In this document: in pieces, positions 11,401-24,600 of the stretch
Layout of the letters: each line of letters opens with the position of its first letter
How positions within the stretch are numbered: the first letter of the stretch is position 1
From: Diadema setosum
Taxonomy: Eukaryota > Echinodermata > Echinoidea > Diadematoida > Diadematidae
DNA length: 64,000 bases
Assembly: GCF_964275005.1 (NCBI RefSeq)
Contig: NC_092706.1
Location: 27,023,281 to 27,087,280, forward strand
Direction of reading: 5' to 3'
The notes under the pieces: generated by a model
What the model was told of the DNA's origin: nothing
Databases searched by the model: none
What the model saw: only the letters and a program-made list of their open reading frames with translations
Translations under genes and position numbers: made by a program

Positions 11401-14400
11401 CACATTCTCAAATACATAATTTAAGTCTCAATATTGATTTTGTTCCTGGTGCAATATATTATTTTTTGATCAAACATAGAGTATATTACATGGATTATTC
11501 TTCTTATAATATCTTTTATAATTATATTTTTATGCTTTCGTCATTACAATGTAAGTCAGTTTATTTTCCATTGCTTTGAGTGTATTATACATTGTATATA
11601 CACACTAGATATTGCCTTTTTCAATAGTGATTATATTAATGTTTATTATAGAAATATGTGCAAGTATGCCATCAGCTATATAAGCGTCTTTTTAAAGTTT
11701 TAAATTGTTGATCTAGGGAGTATATAAATAGAAATGTAATTACTAATTTGTAATTTGATGATTGAATTATGTTCATATTATTTTTTTATTGTTTATCATT
11801 AATAGTGATAATTATTTTAGTAATAATTTTTTGTATATTTTAAGCTTTTCAATGTTTAAGTTAATATTTTCAGCTTAAGTTAAGTGTATTTTGTAGGAGA
11901 TTCAATTTTCTTGTTTTATATGAATTAGTAATCATGATTGTATCTTTTATCTTTGTAAACATGTGCAATTCAGCCACTGGCTGCGATACATGATTGAATA
12001 AAACCTTTATTGAATTGAATTGAATTGAATTGATGTCGAGAATGGTCGGATGCGGATCGTAAAAGATCGAATAGCGGTCGGGAAGGGATTGTGTTGAAGG
12101 ACGATTGAGCATTTGGTCGGGATTGCTCTGGCAAAAATAGATGATCGGGATTGATCTCGCTTGATCGAGTTGATCTGATCGGCAGTGGGAACGGGGTATA
12201 AATGATTGAATATTGAACATGTAGAAATGCTTCATTTGAAGAAAAAAAGGGACTTTGAAGTCTATGCAAGTGCACAAAAATGACCTTGCTTGTGTAAACA
12301 AAACAAAAATAAAAAGGGATTTGGCCCGTTTCACAGTTAGGCGCCACTTTTTGTCAACCTAGGTGTCAAAATTTCAAGTTGTCTTTCAGAGATGGAATGT
12401 CATGATTTCTTATTCCTAAGAATGTGAATTTAATGGAAAATGTAATGCCTGAGCTTAATTATTATTGCAATATTTGATACCATGAATGATTCTATTGGAG
12501 ATAAAGGTAATTTTGCTGAAAGATAGTGCTACAATGTCATGGACAGAGCTGAAGCACTATGTGTCCAACAGGTAATTTGAAACTGTAACATGATTAAGTG
12601 ATATTTAAGCAAACTTGGTGCTAAATTTTGTGTTCTTATTTGGATTTATTGGAAAATTGTACCACTTTGAAGGAAAAATATAGTGTAAAATAGAGTATAT
12701 GACTTCAAAAAGTTTCTCTTGTTTTACACTTCCTCATTCAGGATGTGTAATATTTCATGGAGATAATACTTATGTTGGGGCACATACACACACTTAATAC
12801 TAACATTGTGAGTGTCCATCTTTTTACATTTAAAATTTCAGCTGGAAGATATGGTGGATGTGACAAGAAACAGATGTGAACGGACATTTTACACCTTGAC
12901 CAATAAACAACAGAAATAAGGCAAATGATTACCCAAAGAATAGTCAGCACAAGTCAGTTCACACTAAGAAACAAATTATGTTTCACAAGAAAGTTTTGTT
13001 TCCAGAATAAATGACATCAGTAATAGCCAATAGTGGTGGATGTGACATGTGAACGGAACACCAATTTCCTTGGTATTTTGTTTTGTACACACCTTGCATA
13101 AAACAAATGATTTTGCATGCAAAACCACTGAGAATACTATATTCTATAAATTCACAACTCACTGCTGATAAGGCCTCATGTGCTGTAAAAGTTATGGATG
13201 CCTGAAATCCCATGTGGCGGATGTGACGGATTGAAGATGTGAACGGCCATTTTCAATCTTCTCAAATTTATACTTGATAGTTATAGTTCAAACCAATATT
13301 GAAATTTTTATCAGCTTACATACACTGTACGATCAAAGTACATGTATAAGGTTTTTTTTTTTTTTTAGCTGACAACATGAACACTATGTTCATTGGACTC
13401 TGAATGTTTTTCAGAGTAAATTGGATCCAACATGGTGGACGTGATGCTGAAATTTAGAACAGAATTCCAAATATTCATCTTTATCATCAACTGGTAATTG
13501 CTAAGCAGTAGGGCCTACTCTGTTTGCAAGAACCACATACAGTGTAGAACAGTCATATTTTTTTAACACAAATCACTGCACACAAGGGTCCACATATTTT
13601 CAAGTTACAATGTATGAATGCAAGAAGCTCCTTGTGGATGTGACAAAATCAGATGTAAACAGACATTTTTTTTTTACCTGCAATTGATGTGCAATTGTGG
13701 CATCCTTATTCATTAACCAGCCAAATCATAGTGTTTTCATTAGAGCAACTATGCATTCAAGTTTTTTTTTTTTTTTTTTTTCACAGTTAATGATATCCGA
13801 TGTGGTGGATGTGACATTTTGTTGTGATCAGAATCCCAAATATATGCAAAATCTTGCTGTAAGTGTTTCCCATAGAATTAAAAGGAAAAGGTAGGCCTAC
13901 AAGTACTGTGAGTCTTAGTCTTATCGTACTTTAAGTTAGTTTCTGCCTGTGATGAACCTAGAAGTGAAAACCTACATGTAGTATAAGGACCAATCCTATC
14001 TATAATCCTAATTATAATAGATAAAATGCAGATTATGCGGTCATGGCCCTGTTTTCAGTACATGCATTGGAAATCTATAGTACAGGCAAAAGCTACACTA
14101 ACGCTCCGATACGTCACCTACCAGGATTCCCCCAAGAAACTTTGTCATGTCAGGTAAAAATCACATTTCTAATTTGCCTTAGTTTGTGAACATGTGAACT
14201 CACAGGATAAACTTTCATACTTATTGACAAACTGAAATACAATTGTGTTCTGAAAAAAAAAAAACCACATTATCTCCTCCTTTGTAGTATGCCACCCTTC
14301 CACCTCTTCTACTTGTATGTCATCACCAATATGAGCCATTGTTTGCTAATGACTGTTCATTTTTTTTCATGTTTTTAATAACAAGTCTTATTTCACTTTT

Positions 14401-14530
14401 TTGGCTTTATGAGGCTGTTTCAGCAGGGGGCACTGGGCATGCAGTATTTACCAAAGGTTGTTTCCTTCTTGGTCATGTCTTTATAGGGTTGTGTGTGCAA
14501 ATACCAATTATATCTCCCCCCCCCAAAAAA

Positions 14531-14593
<63 letters not shown>

Positions 14594-17500
14594 AGGCATT
14601 TAACTAAATTATCACTTCTGTTACCAAAATCTGATTGTTTCATTATTAAAAACCGACAGTATGGACGTTGAACACAAAATTAATCTGATCTGCAATAAGG
14701 GTTATTGATATGCCACAGTGGTCCAGTTTGCCCATGCACCTGCATTCGTTTTACCTGACTAGCAAAAGAAATGGACCTCCCCCCCCCCCCAAAAAAAAAA
14801 AAAAAAATCATTAACATTTTTCAGGAAAAGTAAGGGATTCTGAAGAAAACCACTGGGGGCCTCTTTAGCTTCAACCAGATCCTATCCTGTGTTACTACAG
14901 AAAAATCTTGGGACATACTTGTATACTTATTGCAGAGATGGGATTAGCCAAGGTTAGGAGATCAGTTTTAACCCACTTTTCCCTACCTGTTGCTATATAG
15001 GATAAGAACCTGTACTGTCGGGCAGAAGCTTGGTAGTCTGGTGGATACTTAGCCCCTATGGACTTAGCCTGTCTAGTAACCAAGACCAGTAAATTAGGAG
15101 ATAGTTGGTTGGAATCTAACCCAAGTTGAATGCCCATGATTTTGTCATGGCGACTACTAAAACACTGCATAACCAGTGTTTATGATATGTTGGAGGCTAA
15201 TTGTTCGATCAGTTGCAGTAAAATAATTTACAAACCAATTTATTTTTTTCACCCCTCAATCTTAGTTAACCATGCCAATGGTTGTGGATCATTTCACACT
15301 GTGTTCAAGTCTTGTTGCAAGGTAGCGCATTAGGGAACTAATGCTGAAAAATGCTATCCATTTGGGAGATACACTCTGTGTCCGTTCACACCCCAAAATG
15401 TCACATCCACCATATATTTAATCATTATTAAACATATCAAATACATGGTGCAGCAAAGGTTCAATTAATGTAATTAAATAACATTTACATTCTTTTGCCT
15501 TTATGAGATTAATCATCTGGAAAATTGATTAAAATATGTAGAACATCAGCTTTCACAGGTACAGTGACAAGATCATGCTACATCCTCACTGTGAATAAGT
15601 ATTTCAATGTAAAATTAAGGTGAATATGATGTTAAAGTGGGTGTCTAATATCTAGATATCTTGGTAATGACATACTTTTAAAGATCTAAACATACTTTGT
15701 CCCCAAAAAATAAGTTGTCCCTAGATTTTACTTAATATTCATTGAAATGTCCGTTCACATCCGGAAATGTCACATCCACCAGGGCATTTCAAGCATTCTC
15801 AAAGTTTTTAAACTTGTTAGTTTCATAGCAATGTCCGTATCAATGGCATTTGTAAGCTTAGTACAGAGTCTAAAATGTCTGAAGATTCACAGTCAATCAG
15901 GCCAGTATTTAATGAGATGCACACCAAAATGTGTTTCTGACAAGAAAGGCTGGTGGATGTGACATGTGTGAACGGACACCATGTTATTTGACATAAAAAA
16001 AGCATTTGAATTTCAAATGCTGGATTGTTTTGGAGGGATGGACACCCAACTGTGTATCATTGATTTATGTAAAAATTTTAGAAATAAGCTAAACCATTAA
16101 CAAGTTATAGTTATATAAAATTTTGGTGGATGTGACAAAAATGTGAACGGACATTTAAATTTTGTTTTCATATTACTGTCATTTCATCAGATGGAACTGA
16201 AGCACAAACAAACTTTCTACAGTTACTCATACAAAGCTATACTTCACTTTTACATTATTTTCCTGAGACTTGCCTTTGTTTTCTTACTTACACAACCCAT
16301 ATAAGCAGATGCTTAAATGTGAACGGACAATGTCACATCCACCAAGAGAATTTTGGGGTGGAAAAAAATAATCAAAAAGGAGTTGAAACTTTTTGACTCT
16401 GATATGGTTCATTGTGGCCACTCATTCACTACACATAAATATGTTTAGTTAACTCAAAGCCAGATATGGTATGTTAAAGAATGGCAAAGTTTGCAAAAAA
16501 GGGATGTTGGCCAGGTTGACACCCAGTAGGTCAGATTTGGGCACATCTTGCTTCACTGTGAGCAAATGCTTTGGAGTTACATTTTCGTTATGCTATGGGA
16601 GGTAGACCCCATGGGGGTCTAACATATGCATAGCAAAACATTTCATGAATCTGCTCTTATTCTGTGTAGTAGACTGAAAACTGAAAAAAATGAAAAGTGG
16701 CGCCTAACCGTGAAACGGGCCATTTAAAGTCCGGAACCACTGTAAAATTACTAAATTTATCACTAGATTAATCTCAAACTTTGTACTGGACTGGGAACAA
16801 AATCATGAATGTCACAGCTGTACAATTGTACTGTGGACTGTTACTAAAGTCTGTGAAGGTATAAAAGGAAATAAAACCCAGGCATAATAGATTGAGTGGA
16901 TGCAGCAATATTAAGTCAATATTAGTTCAATACAATATTATAAGTTTAAGAAATAAAATATATTGAAAAGTTGTGAAATCTTGAAGTTTTAATGTTGAGT
17001 AATAGAAAGAGATCAACATATCTCTTACGACCATATCTCGTACTCTTACGACCATCCTGCTCAAAACCCTCCCAGACGCCCTTGCCCAGATCTCGGCAGT
17101 CATGTCCTTAGCAAATGTAAAATAAATAAAAGTGTGCAACCGAAAAATTTCTTAAATTTTATTGTTTTTTGATTTCTTTGTTTTTGACCATTTGTTTTCC
17201 ATTGTTTTTTTGATGAAATTTGTCTGCTACATTGTTCCAAACATGAAAATATGTTATTAATTGATTTTAATCAATAAAACCCCCAAAGAAGCATGCTTTT
17301 ATGAAATTGTATGCACAGTTTGCATTGAAATTGTACATGAATTCATGTTTTTGAGCAATTTTAGGTCTTTAGGTACATATTTATGCATAACTTCAAGACC
17401 GCGTGCCTGGGTGTTGCAAATTTATTGTTCAGAAGATGCGGGAGACTCCAAAGAAAAAATGAAGTAATCCATTTAAGCTTATCATTAATTTTGTTAGAAA

Positions 17501-20500
17501 AGAAAATGGATATTATTTTGCATCCCAAGAAGGGCAAGCATGGGACACCAACAAATTGCCAAGGCATTTGGACAACTGTGAAATACAGGATGTCTGGTGG
17601 TTAATATTGTGTGCTGTTTGTTGCTTGATGTCCAGTTCAAACAGACCCGTCACTTGGGGGCAGCTACCAGGGTGTGGAACCCATGGGTCTCCTCTGGAGC
17701 CAACAGCCAGTCCCAGAGGTGGCGCACAAGCATCCTCGGCTGGTCAAGTTTGATGTGACCAGACCGTTTACATACACCTTTGAGCTCCATGATGGACCAG
17801 GAGGTGTTCTAGCGTCTAAGGTGGTGGAGAGGACGTATGTAGCAGACTATGTTGAGAGAATTCCTGTTTCGACTGGCGAGGCAGAAGGCGTACTATTCCT
17901 ACCAGAGAAGAGAGGTACATGTTTGTCCATATCATGCTATTGATATTATATTGAAACATGGCTTGAAATGTCACAAGCCAGATGGTAGCAGGGTCCTATA
18001 AATCCTCTGTTCCAGGGCAACTACAAAATGTAAAAGCTATTACATGTATAAAATGATGAAAGCATCCTAATCAAATGCTTGTTTGAGGACCTCCGCTTAA
18101 CTACAATAGGTGTTTGTTGTACCTGACTTATAATTTTCCATATGACCGGTCATGCTGATAAGTAAAGTATAATGATTGGTCAATAGCAGTCACTTAATGA
18201 AGTGTGTAGAACTGTGTGACTGTTTGATTTGTTAGGATTACATGTGATTTTTTTTTTTTTTTTAAGTAAAGGTTTCGTGAATGCATTTTAAATACCAGAT
18301 GGTATTAGTACAAAACAGACTAGAGTTGTTTGAGTGGAAAGTGAGAACAAAAAAAGCGGGTATTCTCTGTGCTGAAACTGAGTTCCTAGTGAGATATTGT
18401 GATTGTGCACATGGGATTTGCTGCTGATGTACCAGCAGAAAATTGAGCAAATTTGAGAGGCCCAGATGATGGCCCACTTAAAGTACATCATGAGAGGGAT
18501 ACATTTAAGTCAATGTCTATTTACTTTCAGGATTGATATGAATAAAATATGAATAATGGATCTCGCAGATTACTTCTTTGTGATGTACATTGCAGAAAAG
18601 ACTCATGAATCACAGCAATCCCAAACAGGACTTTGCTAAAGCAAAATTATGTTTTTACAAAGTGACATTTGTGACAATGTCGGGGTTTAATCTCTGTGAC
18701 ATACACTGTCTCGATAGTAAATTCTTGCCTATGTTGCTCTTTTTTTCTTTTTTCTTCAATCATTGCTTTCCAAACAAACCTATGCAGAAACTGTAATGAT
18801 ATCATTTCCTTTATCATTTCTTTATTTTGCATTGAAGTAATGAATGGAATTTAATGACTGTATAAAATTATACATTGGTAATTCAAGATCAGAGAAATGA
18901 GCAAATACAGTGTAAAAAGCACTTTCTGTGCATTTTACATTGTTGATGATCAGTAACTTTCCATGACATGAACATTGCCTGAAGCATTATACAGAAGTGT
19001 CAGGCATGATGCAGGGTTTCCAGCAAACCAAACTCCACTTTATTTATATTTAGATGCGCTCCTTTTCCACTTATTCTGATTTTTTATTTTCCCTTTTTGC
19101 CACTCTCGTAGAGGGATCAGATCCTTTGCCTTTTGTCGTGGACATGAGGGGACTTCTGACGCGACTGGTCGACGACCGCGCAGCACTTCTCGCTTCACAC
19201 GGCTTTGCGGTGTTTGCCTTCGACTATTTCCTGCCGCGCCGCCTCAAGACCAAGGAGGAAAATGTGTACATGGACAGCCAAGCATTCCTGGTGAGTTTCT
19301 AGCTTCTTGTTCAAGATCCTAGTACATTTCTATAGCATTGTACTTCATCTAGATATTATGCATCGTCAATCAGCTGATCCCCTTCTTCTTTAAAGGGGAA
19401 ATGCAGTCCAAATATAAGTTAGTCTGATAAAAAAGAGTAATATCTTACGAGTTCAGCGGTAAAAATTTGACTGAAATTGGATGAAAAATAAGGAAGTTTT
19501 GCTAATTACTGCAAAACAGTTTGTGTACAGTGGATATGAATATATGCAAATGAGTGAGCTAACCATGTCATACCCTCACACTTTTCCATTGATTGTGTAC
19601 AAAAAATGAGGAAAATTCAACGTTTCTGTCATTGAAGTCTGAAACATGATGTTATTCCTGGTTGAATAACTTCAGAATAGTGATCAGTATTAAAGATGTA
19701 TCAGGATTTGAGCCTCAGGCATAATTGCGTTGGAATGAAAAACTGGAAATTTCAAAATTTAATGTACAAACGATATGTCAAGTTGTGAGGGGATGACATG
19801 CTCACTTTGCCATTTGCATATAATTGACCATTCAAACTGTTTCCTCAAAAAATTAGCGAGATTTCAAAATGTCATAACTTTCTTATTTTCACCTGTTTTT
19901 GATCAAAATTTTTACTGTTGAACTCGTAATAATGTACTCTTTCTTATCAGACTGAAACTTATATTTGGGCTTGATTTCCCCTTTTAAGACCTGGTTTGGT
20001 TAGGGATCCCCATGGAGTTGAAAGGCTGGCCAAGCTTGGATTTATTTGAGAACCCCCTTAGCGAATTGTGTACAGCTGTATATCACTAATCTCTGTTAGT
20101 GTTAAGTACATTGTACTACATGCACAGCGGAAGAATTTCAGCTGGAGTCGACCGTTACCAATGAATGTATGTTTTGAAGCACACATTCAGTAACAGGTGC
20201 CTTTCATGGTTTCCGAATGTACCTCGATGGGCAACAAATGTGACCCGTTACAACAAAAGGATCCGAAAGTTGGGGGAGGACAATTTTCTGAAAACGGCAT
20301 GAAATTATTCCTTTACTCTTCTTCTTTAGTAAATTTCATATATAGCACAACTCATAAAAGTACTTGCTTGCGGAGATATCAATGATTTTATTAGCGCATG
20401 TCAAGTGGTTGAGGAAATCAGAGTTTCGAGAAAAAGGCCTTCTAAGTTTTCCTTCCGACGCTATCATGATCAAGGGGAGGTGAGAAAGTTTTCACTACTT

Positions 20501-21601
20501 GACAATAGAAGGCATGCTCCTAGCGACCACTGCGATATTCATTCAAGCTTAGCGCCAGCGGTCTACGCACAACCAATCAGTAATCAGGATGCCACACACC
20601 GACCAATAAGATCACTCCCTCTTTGCTAGGGGCGGAGTCTACCTGCGGCGCTGAATCCAAATCTTCGGACACGTTTCTGTTACGTTGAAAGTCAGAAAAT
20701 CATGGCCCAGAAAAACGCTGATTTCTTGACTTTCCTTTGATCATTTAGCTTCGAAATTTCGGCAGATGATAGACAAAACATTAGATTACAAAATTATGCC
20801 AAAAATAGAAATGCTATTGTTTTGACTGATTTTGATGATGTGACTTCAAACTCGATTTTCTCGGCTCAGCCGTCAGCGACTTTAGGACCCTTTTGTTGTA
20901 GCGCGTCACAAATGATTTGGGCAACCACAAATCATCACCCTTGACAATAATTGATACCACTTATCATGTCTTTAAAACCCAAGACGTGATTTTAGCAAGA
21001 TTCATTCTCAGGGGCAAGTTGATGCAAAGCTGTTCTAGCCCCCATTGTCCCGGGGAGCCATGCCAGTGGTCCACGGTGTCCATATTCATGTCAACTGCTA
21101 TCTTGTATGCATAGTGTTGAGGTGTGGAATAGCCAAGTGATGAGTTTTAATCTTTGTACACCACATCATTCCATATTTTGCAGAAAGCTGATTTTGTGTT
21201 TGTTTCCAGTTTATCAGCTGTTGCATGGTCAAAACAGCCTATAATTTTCATTTCAAAGTTTCTTGATAAACTACCTTCACGAAAGAAAAGGGGAAACCAT
21301 CTAGACTTTGAATGCCATGAGCACGTTTTTACATGTATACAATGTAGTGTGCCAAGATACATGTAGATGTGCACATTTCTGTCTTGCTTTGTTTAGAGAA
21401 GGTGTAGGGATCCCAGGGTTAGGGGCAAGTAAAATGGCTGCGACTGGCTGGAATGCTCCCCAGGGAGTGGAGAGTGAGCACTTTCAGTGGTGGATGGAAA
21501 TGATGTATCCCGTGACCGGGGAATTAATAGTCTCTAAAGTGCATTGAGATACTTAACAAGTGTGAAATGCGCTATATAAAAACCAGCTATTATTAAAACC
21601 A

Positions 21602-21655
<54 letters not shown>

Positions 21656-24600
21656 GTTATTATTATTATGACCATCATCATCATCATCATTATTATCATT
21701 ACTGTTATTATTATTATCAAGTTATTAAATTATTCTTATTAATTTATTTTAAGTTCATGCCATTTTGGTCTTAAGGATTTTCTGATAGGACATTCCATAT
21801 AGTCATGCCATGATTTTGGACAGCATCAGTGCAATGTCAAGACATAGCGCTCTTCACCCATATCTCTTCTTTCTTCTTTCTCTCTCTCTTTCGCTCTCTC
21901 TTCTCTTTCTCTCTACCTCCGTCCAGGATGTAATCAAATTTGCCCGGGAACATCCCAGGTTGGATGCAGACCGTATCGGCATAACGAGCTCCTGCTACGG
22001 GGGATCGATGATGCTCCACTCCGTCACACGCCTCCAGCTGCCGGTCCGGTGCATGGTGGCCGCGGGGTTCTCCACAGTGCTGTCGGTTCCGGTGGGCTGG
22101 AAGAACCTCGACGGAAGCCTCATAGATCCTATAGGGTGAGGAAGATCCCAAGTTTCCACTCTACAGTATGTCCCCCCCCCCAAAAAAAAATTACCATCAA
22201 ATATTTGCATTGATAACTTCCAATATGATTAAACCGTCTAAATGCTACTTCAGGGTTTTAAAATATAACATATTAGCTATATTATACAGAAAACCCCATT
22301 TAATTTGGTTAAATAGTCACAGAGATATGTGGATCATTGTAACGCATGTCATGGGTCTGATTCTTCCAAGTTATGCTCTTGGAACTGCATAATGTGTGAA
22401 CACAATGGACTGAACTTGGAGGGAAGGGATTCCCGACATGCTATACAAAACCCCCTCATTTCTCTTTGACCACTGAAGCAAATCAGATGGGGTTTTCTGT
22501 AAGATGTGGGTAATAAGTTATAGTTGCATACCCTGAAATTGTATTTGGATTGATTCACTATTTTTAGAATTATCATTGTGGAGGCCGGGTTCCGTTGTAA
22601 TTTTTCTGGGGGACATACGGTAGTCTTTCATGGATATTTGTGTGATCTGTGGTTAAACCTGTCTGTAGCGGCCACTCAATGGAGAGAAAGAAATGACCAT
22701 TATTTACAGGTGAACGTAATAGACAGGGCCTTTAACATGGCTTTTCTCTTGGGAGGAATTATTTGTAATGACCATGTATGGCAGATAGTCACTGCAGATG
22801 GGTGTCCACTGGGATAGGTCTGACTGTACACGTACATATTATGTGTGTACCGGTATATTATATGTGTGTGTATTTTTATGTGTACAAGTATGTGAACTTA
22901 TATATGACGCATCACACATTACCCCCGGGTACCGTAGTACCTCTGGGTACCACGTTGTGTAGCGCCACCTCACGTCCACTCAAGGACAGCCACAGAAATA
23001 TGCGTGTACGTATAGTCATTCCCATGCCACTGCATGTTATACTATGCATGCATGATACGCTGTGCTAGCAATAGCATGTGCTAGCAATAGCATGTGCTTT
23101 GGTGCAGTGCAGTGCAGTGGCTAGCGCGCGCTAGCTCCAGCACCAGAATAATTTCCCACTTTTTGGCAACCCAGGGTAAAAAGAAAAAGATTAATTAATA
23201 AATAATTCAACAAAATGGATGATTTCTATTTGGTACCCCAGGGTACCATTTATGTCATCATATTCCACAGACATGTTTTCATGAGTTACAGTTGTAAGGC
23301 TGATTGCTTTTATATAAAAGCAAGATTCACAGTCTAAGAATTATATGACTCACAACAATTGGGTATGCTTTATTTGCCAAAGAGAATAAGAAAACCCAAC
23401 ATTTGAGACTTTTCCTGTTGAGATTAGAGGCTTTGAATGCGTCTATTCTAAATTCATATATACTGAGACACCATTTATTGTTTGTTGTACAAATATGGCT
23501 ACTGCCCCGCTGCTTTCATACATCAAACTTGAGCACCTTGGAAAAAAAAAAGAAGAATCCTGGGTAAGCCCATTTATTTCGCTCCTGTAAAAGAGGATTT
23601 TTTTTTTGCTTGGCCGTGTAAGATTGGTTTTGCGCGTTTTTAATCCTGCAGAGTCAAGACATGTGCTAATGCAACATATATAGCAAGCAAAAATATATTT
23701 GCATGCTTTTATTTTCACGCTATTTCTGGTTGCGTGAAATGCGCAAAAATTTCAACACCATGAAAATTTCCACTTTTACACTATGACATTTTTCCTTTTT
23801 TTTTTTCCTTTTTTTTTTTTGCGTATGGCGTCTCTTACCTCCTTGCTCTCGATCTGCTATTTTTCGCAGACCGATGACAAAGTTGGTCTCAAGATGGAAA
23901 GACGAAAACGACAAGTGGTGGCTCACTTTCAATGCTCACTCCTTCTCTGACTTGATGGAGGGTTACACTGAAGCCCTGCCGATTGTGAGTATGTGTACAA
24001 GGTAGTACAATATTGTATTTGTGTGCGTTATGACATTATCATCTTTGTTCTTCAATAAAGTGCATTGTACCTTGGCATTTAACAGGAGTCTTCTCACCTG
24101 CTTTTTGCTTTGTAAACAAAATTTGTGATAAAAAGAGATACAGACTGAGAAGTGGAGATGATAAAAGATAGTATGAAATACTGACACATCGTCACTTTAC
24201 TCTAAAACCAGAGAGTTTTGCATGCATTTTTAATTTTGTGAATTTAGCACAAGGCAGTTAAAGAGTCCTGAAATTAAAATGCCTGCGAAGTTCTTGTCTA
24301 CACTATATACATTTAAATGCCGATGGCAATTACATACATTGTAGTAGCAAAAATTTCATGCAGCGATAAAGGTCACTGGCTGCAATTCATGAAAATTTCA
24401 CATCATGAAAATTTCTTGATTTATAGTTTTGTACAAGTTCTGTTTATACTGTCATATCGCTCAATCTGCATCTTTCATGCTCTTTTTTTTTTTCTCCTGG
24501 ATTCAAACATGTTGTACCAGAGAGTACCAGACACTTGAAATTATAAGAATGAAGTTTATCTGATTTTTTCTCCATTGTTTTAATGCTATTGGTGTCCCCA

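Larger units (their letters stand above)
7146..12196. mobile_element. About 5.0-kb GATC-rich TIR element in intron 1 of copy B
   Basis: The left end CGTTCCCACTGCTGATCAG matches the reverse complement of the right end (CGTTCCCACTGCCGATCAG), and the match continues through ATCAACTCGATCAA. TA lies next to both ends. The subterminal parts (7146-7620, 10440-10640 and 12030-12190) are dense in degenerate GATCGAG/TCGATC words. No transposase reading frame is visible, so it is non-autonomous or gutted. A 1.7-kb element (8701-10386) is nested within, and a retroposon-like (GAATT)n tail lies at 12000-12033. Confidence 0.7.
12323..16721. mobile_element. 4.4-kb TIR element with eleven copies of a bipartite motif
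   Basis: TIRs of about 29 bp with one mismatch: left GGCCCGTTTCACAGTTAGG (12323 on), right its inverse with G for A (16691-16721), both continuing through CGCCACTTTT. ATTT flanks both ends (12319-12322 and 16722-16725) as a candidate 4-bp target duplication. There is no protein-coding sequence. The interior carries a motif GGTGGATGTGACA - 0 to 17 bp - TGTGAACGGACA in two subterminal clusters. It cannot be assigned to a known superfamily from the sequence. Confidence 0.75.

Noticed and set aside
11210-11579. Open frames rich in His-Thr or Val-Cys
   Set aside because: Translations of the (CA)n repeat on either strand.
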